Shown here one piece after another: positions 51,030-59,193 of a DNA stretch of 64,000 bases. Both the position numbers and the translations under genes were made by a program. Where the stretch lies: positions 687,602 to 751,601 of the forward strand of contig NZ_SNYN01000001.1 of NCBI RefSeq assembly GCF_004363075.1, read 5' to 3'. The notes under the pieces are model-generated. The model saw nothing but the letters and a program-made list of their open reading frames with translations, did no database searches and had not been told where the DNA came from. Source of the DNA: Actinorugispora endophytica (GTDB taxonomy: Bacteria; Actinomycetota; Actinomycetes; Streptosporangiales; Streptosporangiaceae). How positions within the stretch are numbered: the first letter of the stretch is position 1; each line of letters starts with the position of its first letter.

Positions 51030-52076
51030 TCAGCGGCGCCCGCGGCGCGGGCTCTCCTGCGGTTCTTCCTCATCCTCGGCCTCCTCATCGTCCTCCTCCG
51101 GCTCCTCCCCGCCCTCGGGCTCCTCCTCTTCCTCCTCGTACTCGCCCTCCCCGGGCTCTCCCTCGTACTCGTCCTCGTACTCGCCCTCCCCGGGCTCCTC
51201 CTCGTACTCGTCCTCGCCGCCGCCGCGCTCCTCCTCGGCCAACGCGTCCTCGTGCTCGCGGACGACCTCGCCGTCGCGGATCTCGCCGCGCCACCCCTCG
51301 ACCTCCTCGGAGGGGGAGCGCATCATCACGTGGCGGCGGAAGTGCTTGAGGTCGAGGCGCAGCCTGCGGCCCTGCGCCCGCCAGATGTTCCCGGTGCGCT
51401 CGAACAGGCCCTTGGGGTAGTACTCGACGACCACCAGGATGCGGGTGAGGTTCTCGCCCAGGGCGTGGAAGGTCACCACGCCCTTCGTGGTGCCCTTGCC
51501 GCCCTCCGAGGTCCACGCGATGCGCTCGTCCGGGATCTGGTCGCTGACCTTGCCCTCCCAGCTGCGCGCGGAGAGGAAGACCTTCATCTTCCAGTTGGAG
51601 GAGACGTCGTCGTTCCTCTCAACGCTCTGCACGCCCTTGGTGAACTTGCTGAAGTCGGGGAACCGGGTCCACTGGTCGTAGGCGACGCGGACGGGGACGC
51701 CCACGTCGATGTTCTCGACGATGTTGGTGGCCTTGACGCTGCCGCCGCCCCCTCCTCCGCCGGTGAGCCTGCTGATCAGGTCCGACGCCTTGTCCTTGAC
51801 GGTGTCCTTGACCTTCTCCTTGCCCGCCTCGGCCACCGCGCCGGCCACTCCCTTGCCCTCGGCGAGCTTCCTGCCGCCCTTCAGCAGCGATCCGACGCCT
51901 TCCCCTTCGGCCATGCGCTCGGCGCCCTCGCCCAGCCGGCGCGTGGTGGAGCGCACCGCGTGGCCCGCCTTGGCGGAGACGTAGCGCTCGGCCTCCTTGA
52001 GCAGCCGCTCGGTCCCCGGGTTGCGGCCCGCCGCCTCGCGGAGCCTGCCGAGCGGGCCGGTGCCCTCGTCAGCCAT
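51030..52076 (-). CDS. SRPBCC-domain gas vesicle accessory protein (GvpZ-like)
   Basis: Protein of 348 residues in the place of gvpZ. The N-terminal 110 residues are polar and helical with a Gly run; an SRPBCC/polyketide-cyclase-like domain follows (VENIDVGVPVRVAYDQWTRF, ILVVVEYYPKGLFER). The last 75 residues are almost only Glu, Asp, Gly and Pro with GEYEDEYEGEPG-type repeats and end in RRGRR. The domain fold binds hydrophobic ligands in other families; here it may chaperone GvpA. Its ATG overlaps the upstream gene by eight bases. Confidence 0.85.
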   Translation of the reverse strand: MADEGTGPLGRLREAAGRNPGTERLLKEAERYVSAKAGHAVRSTTRRLGEGAERMAEGEGVGSLLKGGRKLAEGKGVAGAVAEAGKEKVKDTVKDKASDLISRLTGGGGGGGSVKATNIVENIDVGVPVRVAYDQWTRFPDFSKFTKGVQSVERNDDVSSNWKMKVFLSARSWEGKVSDQIPDERIAWTSEGGKGTTKGVVTFHALGENLTRILVVVEYYPKGLFERTGNIWRAQGRRLRLDLKHFRRHVMMRSPSEEVEGWRGEIRDGEVVREHEDALAEEERGGGEDEYEEEPGEGEYEDEYEGEPGEGEYEEEEEEPEGGEEPEEDDEEAEDEEEPQESPRRGRR

Positions 52077-52659
52077 CGTCGCCCCCCCTCTTCCCGGTGC
52101 TCCCGCGGGTGGCGCGCGGGCGCGTGCTCCGGCCGGGCGCCGCCCGGCCGGTTCCCCCGCTGCGGCGGCCCGTCCTCCCCGACGCACCGGCCGGACGCGC
52201 CTTCTCCTCGGGCTCGTCCCCGGCTCCCCCGGCCCGCTCCGGCTCGGCCTCCCCGGCCTCGGCCTCGTTCCCGGGCTTCTCCTCCCCGGACCCCTCCGGC
52301 TCCTTCCCGGCCTTCTCCTTCCCGGCCTCCTCCGGCTCCTCCTCCCGGTCGTCGGGGTGGAGCAGCCGCTCGGTGCGCCGGTTGAGGGAGTCGGCCACGG
52401 TGTCGGCCATCTGCGAGACCACCGCGCCGGTGGCGGTGCGCGCCGCCTTCACCAGCTCCTCCCTGGCCTCCCCCCGGATCTCGTCCACGACCGGAAGGCC
52501 CGAGAGCTCCTTCTTCAGGTCGTCGAGCAGCTGCTGGGGTTTGATGTCGAACCGCCTGAGGACCAGCCACATCCCCAGCCCGGCGGCCATCTTCGCCTTC
52601 TTCTTCCTTCCGAGCACGTAGCCGGCCGCCATCGCCAGCAGGACCTTTCCCATGTCCAT
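52069..52659 (-). CDS. GvpY-like gas vesicle cluster protein
   Basis: Protein of about 196 residues at the position of gvpY. A short hydrophobic and basic N-terminus (MDMGKVLLAMAAGYVLGRKK) resembles a membrane-associating helix, a helical domain follows (IKPQQLLDDLKKELSGLP, EELVKAARTATGAVVSQM), and the C-terminal 90 residues are Glu/Lys then Gly/Arg-rich low complexity. Two ATGs (52659, 52653) are possible; AAGGGG is better spaced for the second. Function in vesicle formation unproven. Confidence 0.82.
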   Translation of the reverse strand: MDMGKVLLAMAAGYVLGRKKKAKMAAGLGMWLVLRRFDIKPQQLLDDLKKELSGLPVVDEIRGEAREELVKAARTATGAVVSQMADTVADSLNRRTERLLHPDDREEEPEEAGKEKAGKEPEGSGEEKPGNEAEAGEAEPERAGGAGDEPEEKARPAGASGRTGRRSGGTGRAAPGRSTRPRATRGSTGKRGGDDG

Positions 52660-52673
52660 CGCCCCTTCGTCCG

Positions 52674-52925
52674 TCAGTCCGGTGGTCCGCCCCGAATCGC
52701 CTCCGCCTCCTCGAGCCGGGCCAGCAGCTCGTCCTCCGCGCGGTCGAACCCGGCCTCGTCGATCTCGCCCTCGTCGTAGCGGGCCCACAGCTCGGCCAGC
52801 TCCGCCCTGATCACCGCCGGGTCGTAGAACTCCCGCTCCGCCGCGTCGAGAACCTGCCGGGCCACCCAGGGAACGGCCCTGAGCGGCGCGAACGGCGCGG
52901 TCAGGATCATGCCCACCAGGCCCAC
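52674..52925 (-). CDS. gvpG: Gas vesicle protein GvpG
   Basis: Small protein of 83 residues with the GvpG pattern: GMILTAPFAPLRAVPWVARQVLDAA, then ELAELWARYDEGEIDEAGFD and EDELLARL. Accessory protein, predicted coiled coil. The GTG start at 52925 has GGAGG five bases upstream. It lies ten bases after gvpF. Confidence 0.93.
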   Translation of the reverse strand: MGLVGMILTAPFAPLRAVPWVARQVLDAAEREFYDPAVIRAELAELWARYDEGEIDEAGFDRAEDELLARLEEAEAIRGGPPD

Positions 52926-52935
52926 GCGCCCCTCC

Positions 52936-53676
52936 TCACCCTGCGGCGGCGGGCCGCCCGGCGGCCACGAAGCTGTAGGGGCTCAGCGGGCCGTGCAACC
53001 GGATGTCCGCGAGGCCGTCCAGCGCCTCGCGGAGCCGGTCGACCTCTCGCTCCACCGCGCCGACGCGGTCCCGGTCGACCAGGATCGACAGGTTGAGCGA
53101 GCAGCCGTTGACGAGAGGGCCGAGGCTGACCCGCTCGGCGTGCCCGCGCAGGGCCCCGGTGACGCGGTCCGCGTCGCGGCGGCACCGCGCCTCGACCGCG
53201 CGCGCCACCGACTCGCCGAAGGCCAGCCGGTCCCCGATCCCCGCGCCCGCCGCCCGCAGCTCCGCGCAGGTCTCCCGCAGTCCCTCGTCCTCCCGGAGCA
53301 CCTCGCGCAGCACCGCCTCCTCGCTGTGCGCGGCCCTGACGTTCAGTTCGACCCGCCCCCGCAGCTCCTCCAGCAGGGAGCGGTAGTGCCCGGCCCCCGC
53401 CCGCAGCTCTCCGGCCACCGCCTCGTCCGAGGGCGCGACCGTCCCGAAGCGCATGGGCAGCACGGTGCCCTGGCCGCCCAGGCGGTCCAGCAGCGCCTGG
53501 TGCGCCAGGACGTCCCGCCGCTTGGCGCGCACCCGCTCGGGCGCGGTGCTCACCACGGCGGCCAGCCCCGCCTCCCCGACCACCCGGACCTCGGACCCGG
53601 GCGCCCCGATCCCCCGCAGGCCGTCCAGCCCCAGGGGGTGGGAGTCCGCGACGATGCCGTAGACGCAGGTGCTCAC
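52936..53676 (-). CDS. gvpF: Gas vesicle protein GvpF (GvpF/L family)
   Basis: Protein of 246 residues, paralogue of GvpL: CVYGIVADSHPLGLDGLRGIG at the N-terminus, QGTVLPMRFGTVAPS with the conserved Met-Arg-Phe-Gly, and ending RLHGPLSPYSFVAAG. GvpF binds GvpA and is found on the inner vesicle surface in cyanobacteria. The GTG at 53676 overlaps the gvpA stop by four bases. Confidence 0.94.
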   Translation of the reverse strand: MSTCVYGIVADSHPLGLDGLRGIGAPGSEVRVVGEAGLAAVVSTAPERVRAKRRDVLAHQALLDRLGGQGTVLPMRFGTVAPSDEAVAGELRAGAGHYRSLLEELRGRVELNVRAAHSEEAVLREVLREDEGLRETCAELRAAGAGIGDRLAFGESVARAVEARCRRDADRVTGALRGHAERVSLGPLVNGCSLNLSILVDRDRVGAVEREVDRLREALDGLADIRLHGPLSPYSFVAAGRPAAAG

Positions 53677-54158
53677 CGTGCGTCCTCGTCGTCCGGCCGG
53701 GGCCGTCGGGCGCGGACGCGCGGCTTGGCCTTCTCCTCGTCCGACGCGCTCCTGGCGCGCTGACGCGGCTTGGCCTCCTCCTCGTCCCCGTCGTCCTCCT
53801 TGCGGGAGCCCTTCGGCCTGACGATGTCGCCGACGGCCTCGGCCGCCCCCGACAGCGCGCCCCTGCCCTTGCCCTGGGCGCCCTTCTCCGTGATGTCCCC
53901 GATCATCTCCGGCAGCGTCTGCGCCTTGGAGTTGTGGGTCAGGTCCAGCCGGTTGGTCATCTCCGCGAAGCGGAGGTAGGTGTCGACGCTCGCCACGACG
54001 ATCCGGACGTCCACGGTCAGGATCTCGATCCCGATCAGCGAGACGCGGGCGAAGACGTCGATCACGATCCCCTTGTCGAGGATCAGGTCCAGCACGTCGT
54101 AGAGAGTCCCGGCCCGGGACACAACGGGTGTCCTGACGGTTTCCGCAACCACAGACAT
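53673..54158 (-). CDS. gvpA: Major gas vesicle shell protein GvpA with long charged tail
   Basis: The GvpA core spans about residues 17-70: TLYDVLDLILDKGIVIDVFA, LIGIEILTVDVRIVVASVDT and YLRFAEMTNRLDL. This amphipathic helix-strand-strand-helix unit builds the rib of the gas vesicle wall. The protein has 161 residues, more than twice the size of cyanobacterial GvpA, owing to a basic/acidic low-complexity tail of about 85 residues (KEDDGDEEEAKPRQRARS and related). The tail is longer than what I know from Streptomyces. It lies second in the operon after gvpO. Confidence 0.92.
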   Translation of the reverse strand: MSVVAETVRTPVVSRAGTLYDVLDLILDKGIVIDVFARVSLIGIEILTVDVRIVVASVDTYLRFAEMTNRLDLTHNSKAQTLPEMIGDITEKGAQGKGRGALSGAAEAVGDIVRPKGSRKEDDGDEEEAKPRQRARSASDEEKAKPRVRARRPRPDDEDAR

Positions 54159-54259
54159 ATCCGAATCGCCTTCCGATCGTCGGGTTCATCCAGTCGGGCG
54201 GAGGAACCACCCGCCCCGTCGGGCCGGGGCGGGGACCGTTCGCGGCGCCCGCCGCCGCG

Positions 54260-54544
54260 TCAGACACGGTCGGGGCGCCCGCGCGTGTAGCGGCGGACCC
54301 GGCGGTACCGCTCGACCCTGCCCTCGTCGTCGAGGCCGACGACGTAGGTGGCCAGCAGGCTGACGGTGTCGGGGATCCTGGCCAGTTCGAGGACCTCCAG
54401 GGTGACCTCCCAGCCGTCGTCGGCGCGTTCGACCCCCGAGACGTTCTCGACCTCCACGCCCGCGAACTCGCCCAGCTGCTCCCGCGCGGACCTCGCGTAG
54501 TCGCTCGCCGTCCACTCCTCCCGCCCGCGTTCCCGCCGCGCCAT
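54260..54544 (-). CDS. gvpO: Gas vesicle protein GvpO
   Basis: Protein of 94 residues with the GvpO pattern: AREQLGEFAGVEVENVSGVE, DDGWEVTLEVLELARIPDT and TYVVGLDDEGRVERYRRVRRY. In halophilic archaea GvpO influences gvpA expression. First gene of the operon; the 270-base region upstream should contain the gvp promoter. Confidence 0.92.
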   Translation of the reverse strand: MARRERGREEWTASDYARSAREQLGEFAGVEVENVSGVERADDGWEVTLEVLELARIPDTVSLLATYVVGLDDEGRVERYRRVRRYTRGRPDRV

Positions 54545-54816
54545 CTCGCCCCCGCTCGTGTCGACGGGACCGGCCCTCCCCCGGGGACCGCTCCGCCAGG
54601 TCGGTCTAACCCGGGCCCGCCCGCGCTAAAGCGGTGCGTTGCCCAAGGAAGGCAAAAGAAGGGAAAGGCGGGTCGCCGCCCCCGCTGCGCACCTTCCGGC
54701 GTCTTCGCAGTTCAACGGCTTTCTCAGCATGAGATAACGCCTCTTGGCCACGGGACCGCCCTGTGGTCACATGAGTGAACCGGATCACACGACCCCGAGG
54801 CGTCCCGGGAGGGATC

Positions 54817-55845
54817 ATGCGCGCCGTCCGAGTGCACGAGTACGGCGAACCGCCGTCGATCGACGCGGTTCCCGAGCCCCGCGTCGCCGGTCCGCTGGAC
54901 GTGCTGGTCGAGGTGAACGCGGCGGGGGTGTGCCGCACCGACCTGCACATCGTCGAGGGGCAGTGGGCCGCGAAGAGCGGGGTGGCGCTCCCGTACACGA
55001 TCGGGCACGAGAACGCCGGGACGGTCCGCGCGGTGGGGGCGGCCGTCGGCAACGTCGCGCCGGGCGACACCGTCGTCCTGCACCCGCTGGCCACCTGCGG
55101 GCTGTGCCGGGCGTGCCGGGCGGGCGACGACGCGCACTGCGCGGACTCCCGCTTCCCCGGCATCGACTGCGACGGCGGGATGGCCGGCCTGCTGCTGACC
55201 AACGCGCGCGCGGTCGTCCGCCTCGACCCGTCGCTGGCCCCCGTGGACGTGGCCGCGCTCGCCGACGCCGGGCTGACCGCCTACCACGCGGTGCGGAAGG
55301 CCGCGCCGCTGCTGCGGCCGGGCGCGCACGCGGTGGTGATCGGGGCGGGCGGGCTCGGCCACATCGGGCTCCAGGCGCTGACCGCGCTGACGGCGGCGGA
55401 GACCACCGTGGTGGACCGCTCCGCCGAGGCCCTGGAACTGGCGGCGGGGCTCGGCGCGGACCACACGGTGCTCTCCGACGGCGGGCAGGTCGCCGCCGTC
55501 CTGGACATCACCTCGGGCGCGGGCGCGCACGTCGTCCTGGACTTCGTCGGCGAGAACGGCACCGAGGCCGACGGCGTGGCGATGACCCGCGACGCCGGGA
55601 GCTACTTCGTGATCGGCTACGGCGGCCGGGTCGACGTGCCCACGATCGACGTCATATCCCGCGAGATCAGCGTGGTGGGCAACCTGGTGGGCTCCTACAA
55701 CGACCTCGACGAGCTGATGACGCTGGCGGCGCGCGGCAGGGTGGCCCTGCGCACCCGCGCCTACCCGCTCGACGCCGCGCTCGACGCGCTGGCCGACCTG
55801 GACGCCGGGCGGATCCCGGGCGGCCGGGCCGTCCTCGTCCCCTGA
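54817..55845 (+). CDS. Zinc-dependent alcohol dehydrogenase (MDR family)
   Basis: NAD(P)-dependent dehydrogenase of 342 residues. Catalytic zinc ligands Cys 39 (GVCRTDLH) and His 64-Glu 65 (GHENAG); structural zinc loop CGLCRACRAGDDAHC; third catalytic ligand in IDCDGGMA; nucleotide motif VIGAGGLGHIGLQAL. Full-length and intact. The start is ATG with GGGAGGG five bases upstream. It heads an operon with an amidohydrolase, a MIP18-like protein and an IclR regulator. Alcohol dehydrogenases with these partners belong to propane/acetone oxidation clusters, which suggests a secondary-alcohol substrate; this is inference. Confidence 0.92.
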   Translation: MRAVRVHEYGEPPSIDAVPEPRVAGPLDVLVEVNAAGVCRTDLHIVEGQWAAKSGVALPYTIGHENAGTVRAVGAAVGNVAPGDTVVLHPLATCGLCRACRAGDDAHCADSRFPGIDCDGGMAGLLLTNARAVVRLDPSLAPVDVAALADAGLTAYHAVRKAAPLLRPGAHAVVIGAGGLGHIGLQALTALTAAETTVVDRSAEALELAAGLGADHTVLSDGGQVAAVLDITSGAGAHVVLDFVGENGTEADGVAMTRDAGSYFVIGYGGRVDVPTIDVISREISVVGNLVGSYNDLDELMTLAARGRVALRTRAYPLDAALDALADLDAGRIPGGRAVLVP

Positions 55846-55874
55846 CCCGCCACCGGCACCGAAGAGGAGCACAG

Positions 55875-56924
55875 ATGTACGAGAAGGACGGCGAGCGCTA
55901 CTTCATCGTCGACGAGCACATCCACTTCTGGGACGGCACCCCGGCGAACCAGGCCAACCGGTACGGCGAGGGGTTCCTGAACTGCTTCTACGACTACCAC
56001 CGCAACCTGAGCCCCGAGGAGCACCGGTGGGACCTGGAGCACTTCCAGAAGCAGAGCGAGGAGGACCTGATGCGCGACCTCTTCGAGGAGGGGCACGTCG
56101 ACAAGGCGGTATTCCAGCCGACCTACCTCACCGACTTCTTCGTCAACGGGTTCAACACCACCGAGCAGGACGGGGCCCTGGCCGAGAAGCACCCCGACCG
56201 CTTCATCGTGAACGGCTCCTTCGACCCCCGCGACGGCGAGCTGGGCCTGGAGAAGCTCTCGGAGCTGGCCGAGCGCTGGAACCTCCGGGGCGTGAAGCTG
56301 TACACGGCCGAGTGGAAGGGCGGGTCCAAGGGCTGGAAGCTGTCGGACCCGTGGGCCTACCGGTACCTGGAGAAGTGCCAGGAGCTGGGGATCCGCAACA
56401 TCCACGTGCACAAGGGGCCCACCATCTACCCGCTGAACCGCGACGCCTTCGACGTGGCCGACGTGGACGACGCGGCCTCGGCGTTCCCGGAGCTGAACTT
56501 CGTCGTCGAGCACGTCGGGCTGCCGCGGCTGGAGGACTTCTGCTGGATCGCCACCCAGGAGCCCAACGTGTACGGCGGGCTGGCCGTGGCGATGCCGTTC
56601 ATGCACACCCGGCCGCGCTACTTCGCCCAGATCATCGGCGAGCTGCTCTACTGGCTGAACGAGGACCGCGTCCTGTTCGCCAGCGACTACGCCATCTGGA
56701 CGCCCGGATGGCTGGTGGAGTCCTTCGTGGACTTCCAGATCCCCGAGGACATGGCGGGCGAGTACGGACAGCTGACCACCGACGTCAAACGCAAGGTCCT
56801 GGGGCTGAACGCGGCCCGGCTGTACGACATCGAGGTCCCCGAAGGACTCGGCCTCCAGGTTCCGCGCCAGCGCGAGACGGGGCCGGTCGTCGGGGCCGAA
56901 CGCAACGAGGAGGTGCTCCGGTGA
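55875..56924 (+). CDS. Amidohydrolase-2 family metal-dependent hydrolase
   Basis: TIM-barrel hydrolase of 349 residues. The strand-1 metal site is DEHIHFWDG (His 15, His 17), GVKLYTAEWKG provides the possible carbamylated Lys region, and NIHVHKGPT, VVEHVGLPRLED and LFASDYAIW supply the later His and Asp ligands. Similar proteins are encoded in actinobacterial propane-monooxygenase (prm/mim) clusters, with unsettled function. ATG start with GAGGAG seven bases upstream. The stop overlaps the next start as GTGA. Confidence 0.9.
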   Translation: MYEKDGERYFIVDEHIHFWDGTPANQANRYGEGFLNCFYDYHRNLSPEEHRWDLEHFQKQSEEDLMRDLFEEGHVDKAVFQPTYLTDFFVNGFNTTEQDGALAEKHPDRFIVNGSFDPRDGELGLEKLSELAERWNLRGVKLYTAEWKGGSKGWKLSDPWAYRYLEKCQELGIRNIHVHKGPTIYPLNRDAFDVADVDDAASAFPELNFVVEHVGLPRLEDFCWIATQEPNVYGGLAVAMPFMHTRPRYFAQIIGELLYWLNEDRVLFASDYAIWTPGWLVESFVDFQIPEDMAGEYGQLTTDVKRKVLGLNAARLYDIEVPEGLGLQVPRQRETGPVVGAERNEEVLR

Positions 56925-57634
56925 GCGTCACCGTGCCGGAGGCCGCCCTGGAGGCGGCCGTGTGGCGGGCCCTGGGCGCGGTCCGCGACCCCGAACTGGA
57001 CGAGCCGGTCACCGACCTGGGGTTCGTCGCGTCGGCGACGGTGTCGGCGTCCGGGCGGGTGGACGTGGACCTGCGGCTGCCCACCTACTTCTGCGCGCCC
57101 AACTTCGCCTTCATGATGGTCGCCGACGCCCACGACGCGCTGCGCGCGCTGCCCGGAGCCGTGGAGGTCCGGGTCCGGCTGCTGGACCACTTCGCCTCCG
57201 CCGAGATCAACGCGGGCGTCACCTCCGGGGAGGGGTTCTCCGCCGCCTTCCCCGGACTCGCCGAGGGCGAGCTGGAGGAGCTGCGGCGCGTGTTCCGGCG
57301 CAAGACGCACGCCGCCTGCCAGGAGGTGGTGGCGCGGCGGCTGCTGGCGGACGGGGCCGTGCCCGAGGCGCTGGCGTCGCTGACGCTGGGGTCGGTGCGC
57401 GGGCTGGTGCCCCGAAGGGACCTGGACCGGCTGCGGCACAGGCGCGCCGAACTGGGGCTGCCGACGGGGCCGGGCGCGGCGCTGCTGGTGGACGACGGCG
57501 GCCGGCCGCTGCCGCCGGAGGAGATCCCGACGCGCCTGCGCCTGGCCCGCACGACGCGGATCAGCATCGAGGGCAACGCGGGCCTCTGCCGGGGCCTGCT
57601 GCGGACCCGCTACGGGGAAGGGGAGGCGCCGTGA
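56921..57634 (+). CDS. MIP18/DUF59-family protein
   Basis: Protein of 237 residues. The N-terminal 100 residues are a MIP18 (DUF59) domain: LGAVRDPELDEPVTDLGFVA and FCAPNFAFMMVADAHDAL, with the conserved DPE and one Cys used in Fe-S or metal-centre assembly (as in PaaD and SufT). The C-terminal half is specific to this gene family. Proteins of this kind accompany amidohydrolase and alcohol-dehydrogenase genes in propane-oxidation clusters and may help mature the di-iron oxygenase, which is not encoded here. Overlaps both neighbours by four bases. Confidence 0.85.
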   Translation: MSVTVPEAALEAAVWRALGAVRDPELDEPVTDLGFVASATVSASGRVDVDLRLPTYFCAPNFAFMMVADAHDALRALPGAVEVRVRLLDHFASAEINAGVTSGEGFSAAFPGLAEGELEELRRVFRRKTHAACQEVVARRLLADGAVPEALASLTLGSVRGLVPRRDLDRLRHRRAELGLPTGPGAALLVDDGGRPLPPEEIPTRLRLARTTRISIEGNAGLCRGLLRTRYGEGEAP

Positions 57635-58512
57635 GCACCCGGGCCCCGCGCCGGGGCGGGGGCGCCCGGCTGCGGGTCGCCGAGGAGGCGGCCGGACCGG
57701 ACGCGCCCGCCGTCGAGGGGGCGCCCGCGCCGCGCTCCGAGGGGGCACGGACACCGGTGCTCCAGTCGGCGACCAAGGCGCTGCGGGTGCTGGAGGCGGT
57801 CGCGGAGTCGCCCGCGGGGATGACGGCCAAGGAGGTCTCCGCGCACCTGGGGCTGGCGCTGCCCTCGACCTACCACCTGCTCAGCACCCTGGTGGACGCG
57901 GGGTACGTGGTGCACCTGAGCGGGAAGGCCCGCTACGGGGTGGGGTACAAGGCCCGGTTCCTGGGCCAGGCGCTCACCCGCCAGCTCGCGGTCCCGCGCG
58001 AGGTGGCGGCAGCGATCCGGCGGGTGCACCAGGAGAGCGACGCGGCCGCCTACTACGCGGTCTACCGGGAGGACGAGGTGGTGGTCGCGCACGTCGAGGA
58101 GTCCGACCGCAGGCCGTGCGTGCGGGCGCTGGACGTGGGCTTCAACGAGGCGATGCACGCCACGGCCTTCGGCAAGGTGATGCTGGCGGCGATGGGCGCC
58201 GCCGACCGGGCCGCCTACCTGGAGCAGGCGGGGCTGGCGGCGCTGACCCCGCGCACGATCACGGACCGGGGGACGCTGGAGGAGCACCTGGCGCACGTGC
58301 GGGACTCGGGCGTCGCCCTGGAGCTGGAGGAGTTCCAACCGGGCCTGGGCTGCATGGCCGCCCCGGTGAGGACCCCTTCGGGGATGGTGACGGGGTCGGT
58401 CGCGATCAGCCTCCCGGTCGCCGAGGTGCGCGCCCGCCGCTGGCCCCTGGAGCGCGCCGTCCGCCACGGCGCCACCCGCGTCACCCGGGCCCTGGCCCAG
58501 CCGACCCGCTGA
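57631..58512 (+). CDS. IclR-family transcriptional regulator
   Basis: Regulator of 293 residues with an extended polar leader of about 45 residues, an N-terminal winged helix ([20 protein letters not shown] and [19 protein letters not shown]) and the IclR effector domain ([34 protein letters not shown]). GTG start overlapping the MIP18-like gene stop, with GGGGAGG five to six bases upstream. As the last gene of the operon it probably controls it in response to a catabolite. Confidence 0.93.
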   Translation: MSTRAPRRGGGARLRVAEEAAGPDAPAVEGAPAPRSEGARTPVLQSATKALRVLEAVAESPAGMTAKEVSAHLGLALPSTYHLLSTLVDAGYVVHLSGKARYGVGYKARFLGQALTRQLAVPREVAAAIRRVHQESDAAAYYAVYREDEVVVAHVEESDRRPCVRALDVGFNEAMHATAFGKVMLAAMGAADRAAYLEQAGLAALTPRTITDRGTLEEHLAHVRDSGVALELEEFQPGLGCMAAPVRTPSGMVTGSVAISLPVAEVRARRWPLERAVRHGATRVTRALAQPTR

Positions 58513-58559
58513 CCGTGTGCGAGCACCCCGGAGGGTCCGCTAGACTGACAACGTTGCTT

Positions 58560-58636
58560 CGGGGTGTAGCGCAGCTTGGCAGCGCGCTTCGTTCGGGACG
58601 AAGAGGTCGTGGGTTCAAATCCCGCCACCCCGACCA
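58560..58636 (+). tRNA. tRNA-Pro (anticodon CGG)
   Basis: Complete cloverleaf: acceptor CGGGGTG pairs with CACCCCG, D-arm GCGC/GCGC, anticodon stem CTTCG/CGAAG with loop TTCGGGA (anticodon CGG), T-stem GTGGG/CCCGC with loop TTCAAAT, discriminator A and an encoded CCA. Its 3' end is the boundary of the integrated element, whose integration restores the gene. Confidence 0.97.
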
Positions 58637-58639
58637 GCC

Positions 58640-58670
58640 AAAACGCCGGTTCCACTGGAACCGGCGTTTT
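58640..58670. terminator. Terminator after tRNA-Pro
   Basis: AAAACGCCGGTTCC (58640-58653) pairs with GGAACCGGCGTTTT (58657-58670), three-base loop, four bases after the CCA. The T-run on one strand and A-run on the other allow action in both directions. Confidence 0.9.
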
Positions 58671-58679
58671 GCGTTGGGG

Positions 58680-59120
58680 GCCAAATAGGGGGCCAGTGCG
58701 GTCCCGCTGGCCACGGTCAAGCGAAGAGGTCCCCCCATCACTTCCGCACCCTCAGTGATGACCGGCCGGAGCTCCTTCCGGTGGACCGGCTCCGTTGTGG
58801 CGGTGCTGCTGTGGCCCACCAAGCGCGCGATGGCTTCGAGGGGGACGCCCTTCTCCGACATCAGCGAGACGAAGCTGTGGCGCAGCTCGCGCGGCGTCCA
58901 ACCCGGTCCCGAACCGGGTGCAGAACACGAGGTCGCTGTCCTGCCACTTCTCCCCGGCGGTCTTGCGTTCGCCTTCCTGCCCGGCCCTGTGCGCCCGGAG
59001 CGCGTCCACAACCTGGGGAGGAGGCGCCAGCGTCCGACGGCTCCTCCTGGTCTTGGTGTCCCCGTGCCTGTGCACCGACCGCCGCACCTCCACATGCGGC
59101 GGCACACCGGTCACCGAACC
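58680..59120 (-). pseudogene. Decayed tyrosine recombinase (integrase) fragment
   Basis: Two frames carry successive parts of a pSAM2-type integrase. The first (about 59120-58920) has [20 protein letters not shown] and [15 protein letters not shown]; the second (about 58915-58690) has [17 protein letters not shown] and [17 protein letters not shown]. Between them some 20 residues expected in the family are missing and the frame shifts. The nucleophile Tyr, expected in VYRHxLRPV, is His ([12 protein letters not shown]). The N-terminal DNA-binding part is absent. It must be inactive. Confidence 0.88.
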
Positions 59121-59142
59121 GGCTGACCTCACATGGCGAACA

Positions 59143-59176
59143 CCCCCACGTCTGGGGACTTCCCAGGCGTGGGGGG
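59143..59176 (-). terminator. Hairpin downstream of the GNAT gene
   Basis: CCCCCACG-T-CTGGG pairs with CCCAG-G-CGTGGGGG across a short loop, 18 bases beyond the acetyltransferase stop. Confidence 0.7.
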
Positions 59177-59193
59177 CTTCGTTGATTCCTGGA

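Noticed and set aside
51030-54544. gvp region as a possible biosynthetic or phage-tail cluster because of low-complexity tails
   Set aside because: GvpA, F/L, G, K and O signatures are all present in a known order, so it is a gas-vesicle operon.
58481-58680. Continuation of the integrase frame through tRNA-Pro ([13 protein letters not shown]-type peptide)
   Set aside because: This peptide is the translation of the tRNA itself and is a frequent annotation artefact, not part of the recombinase.
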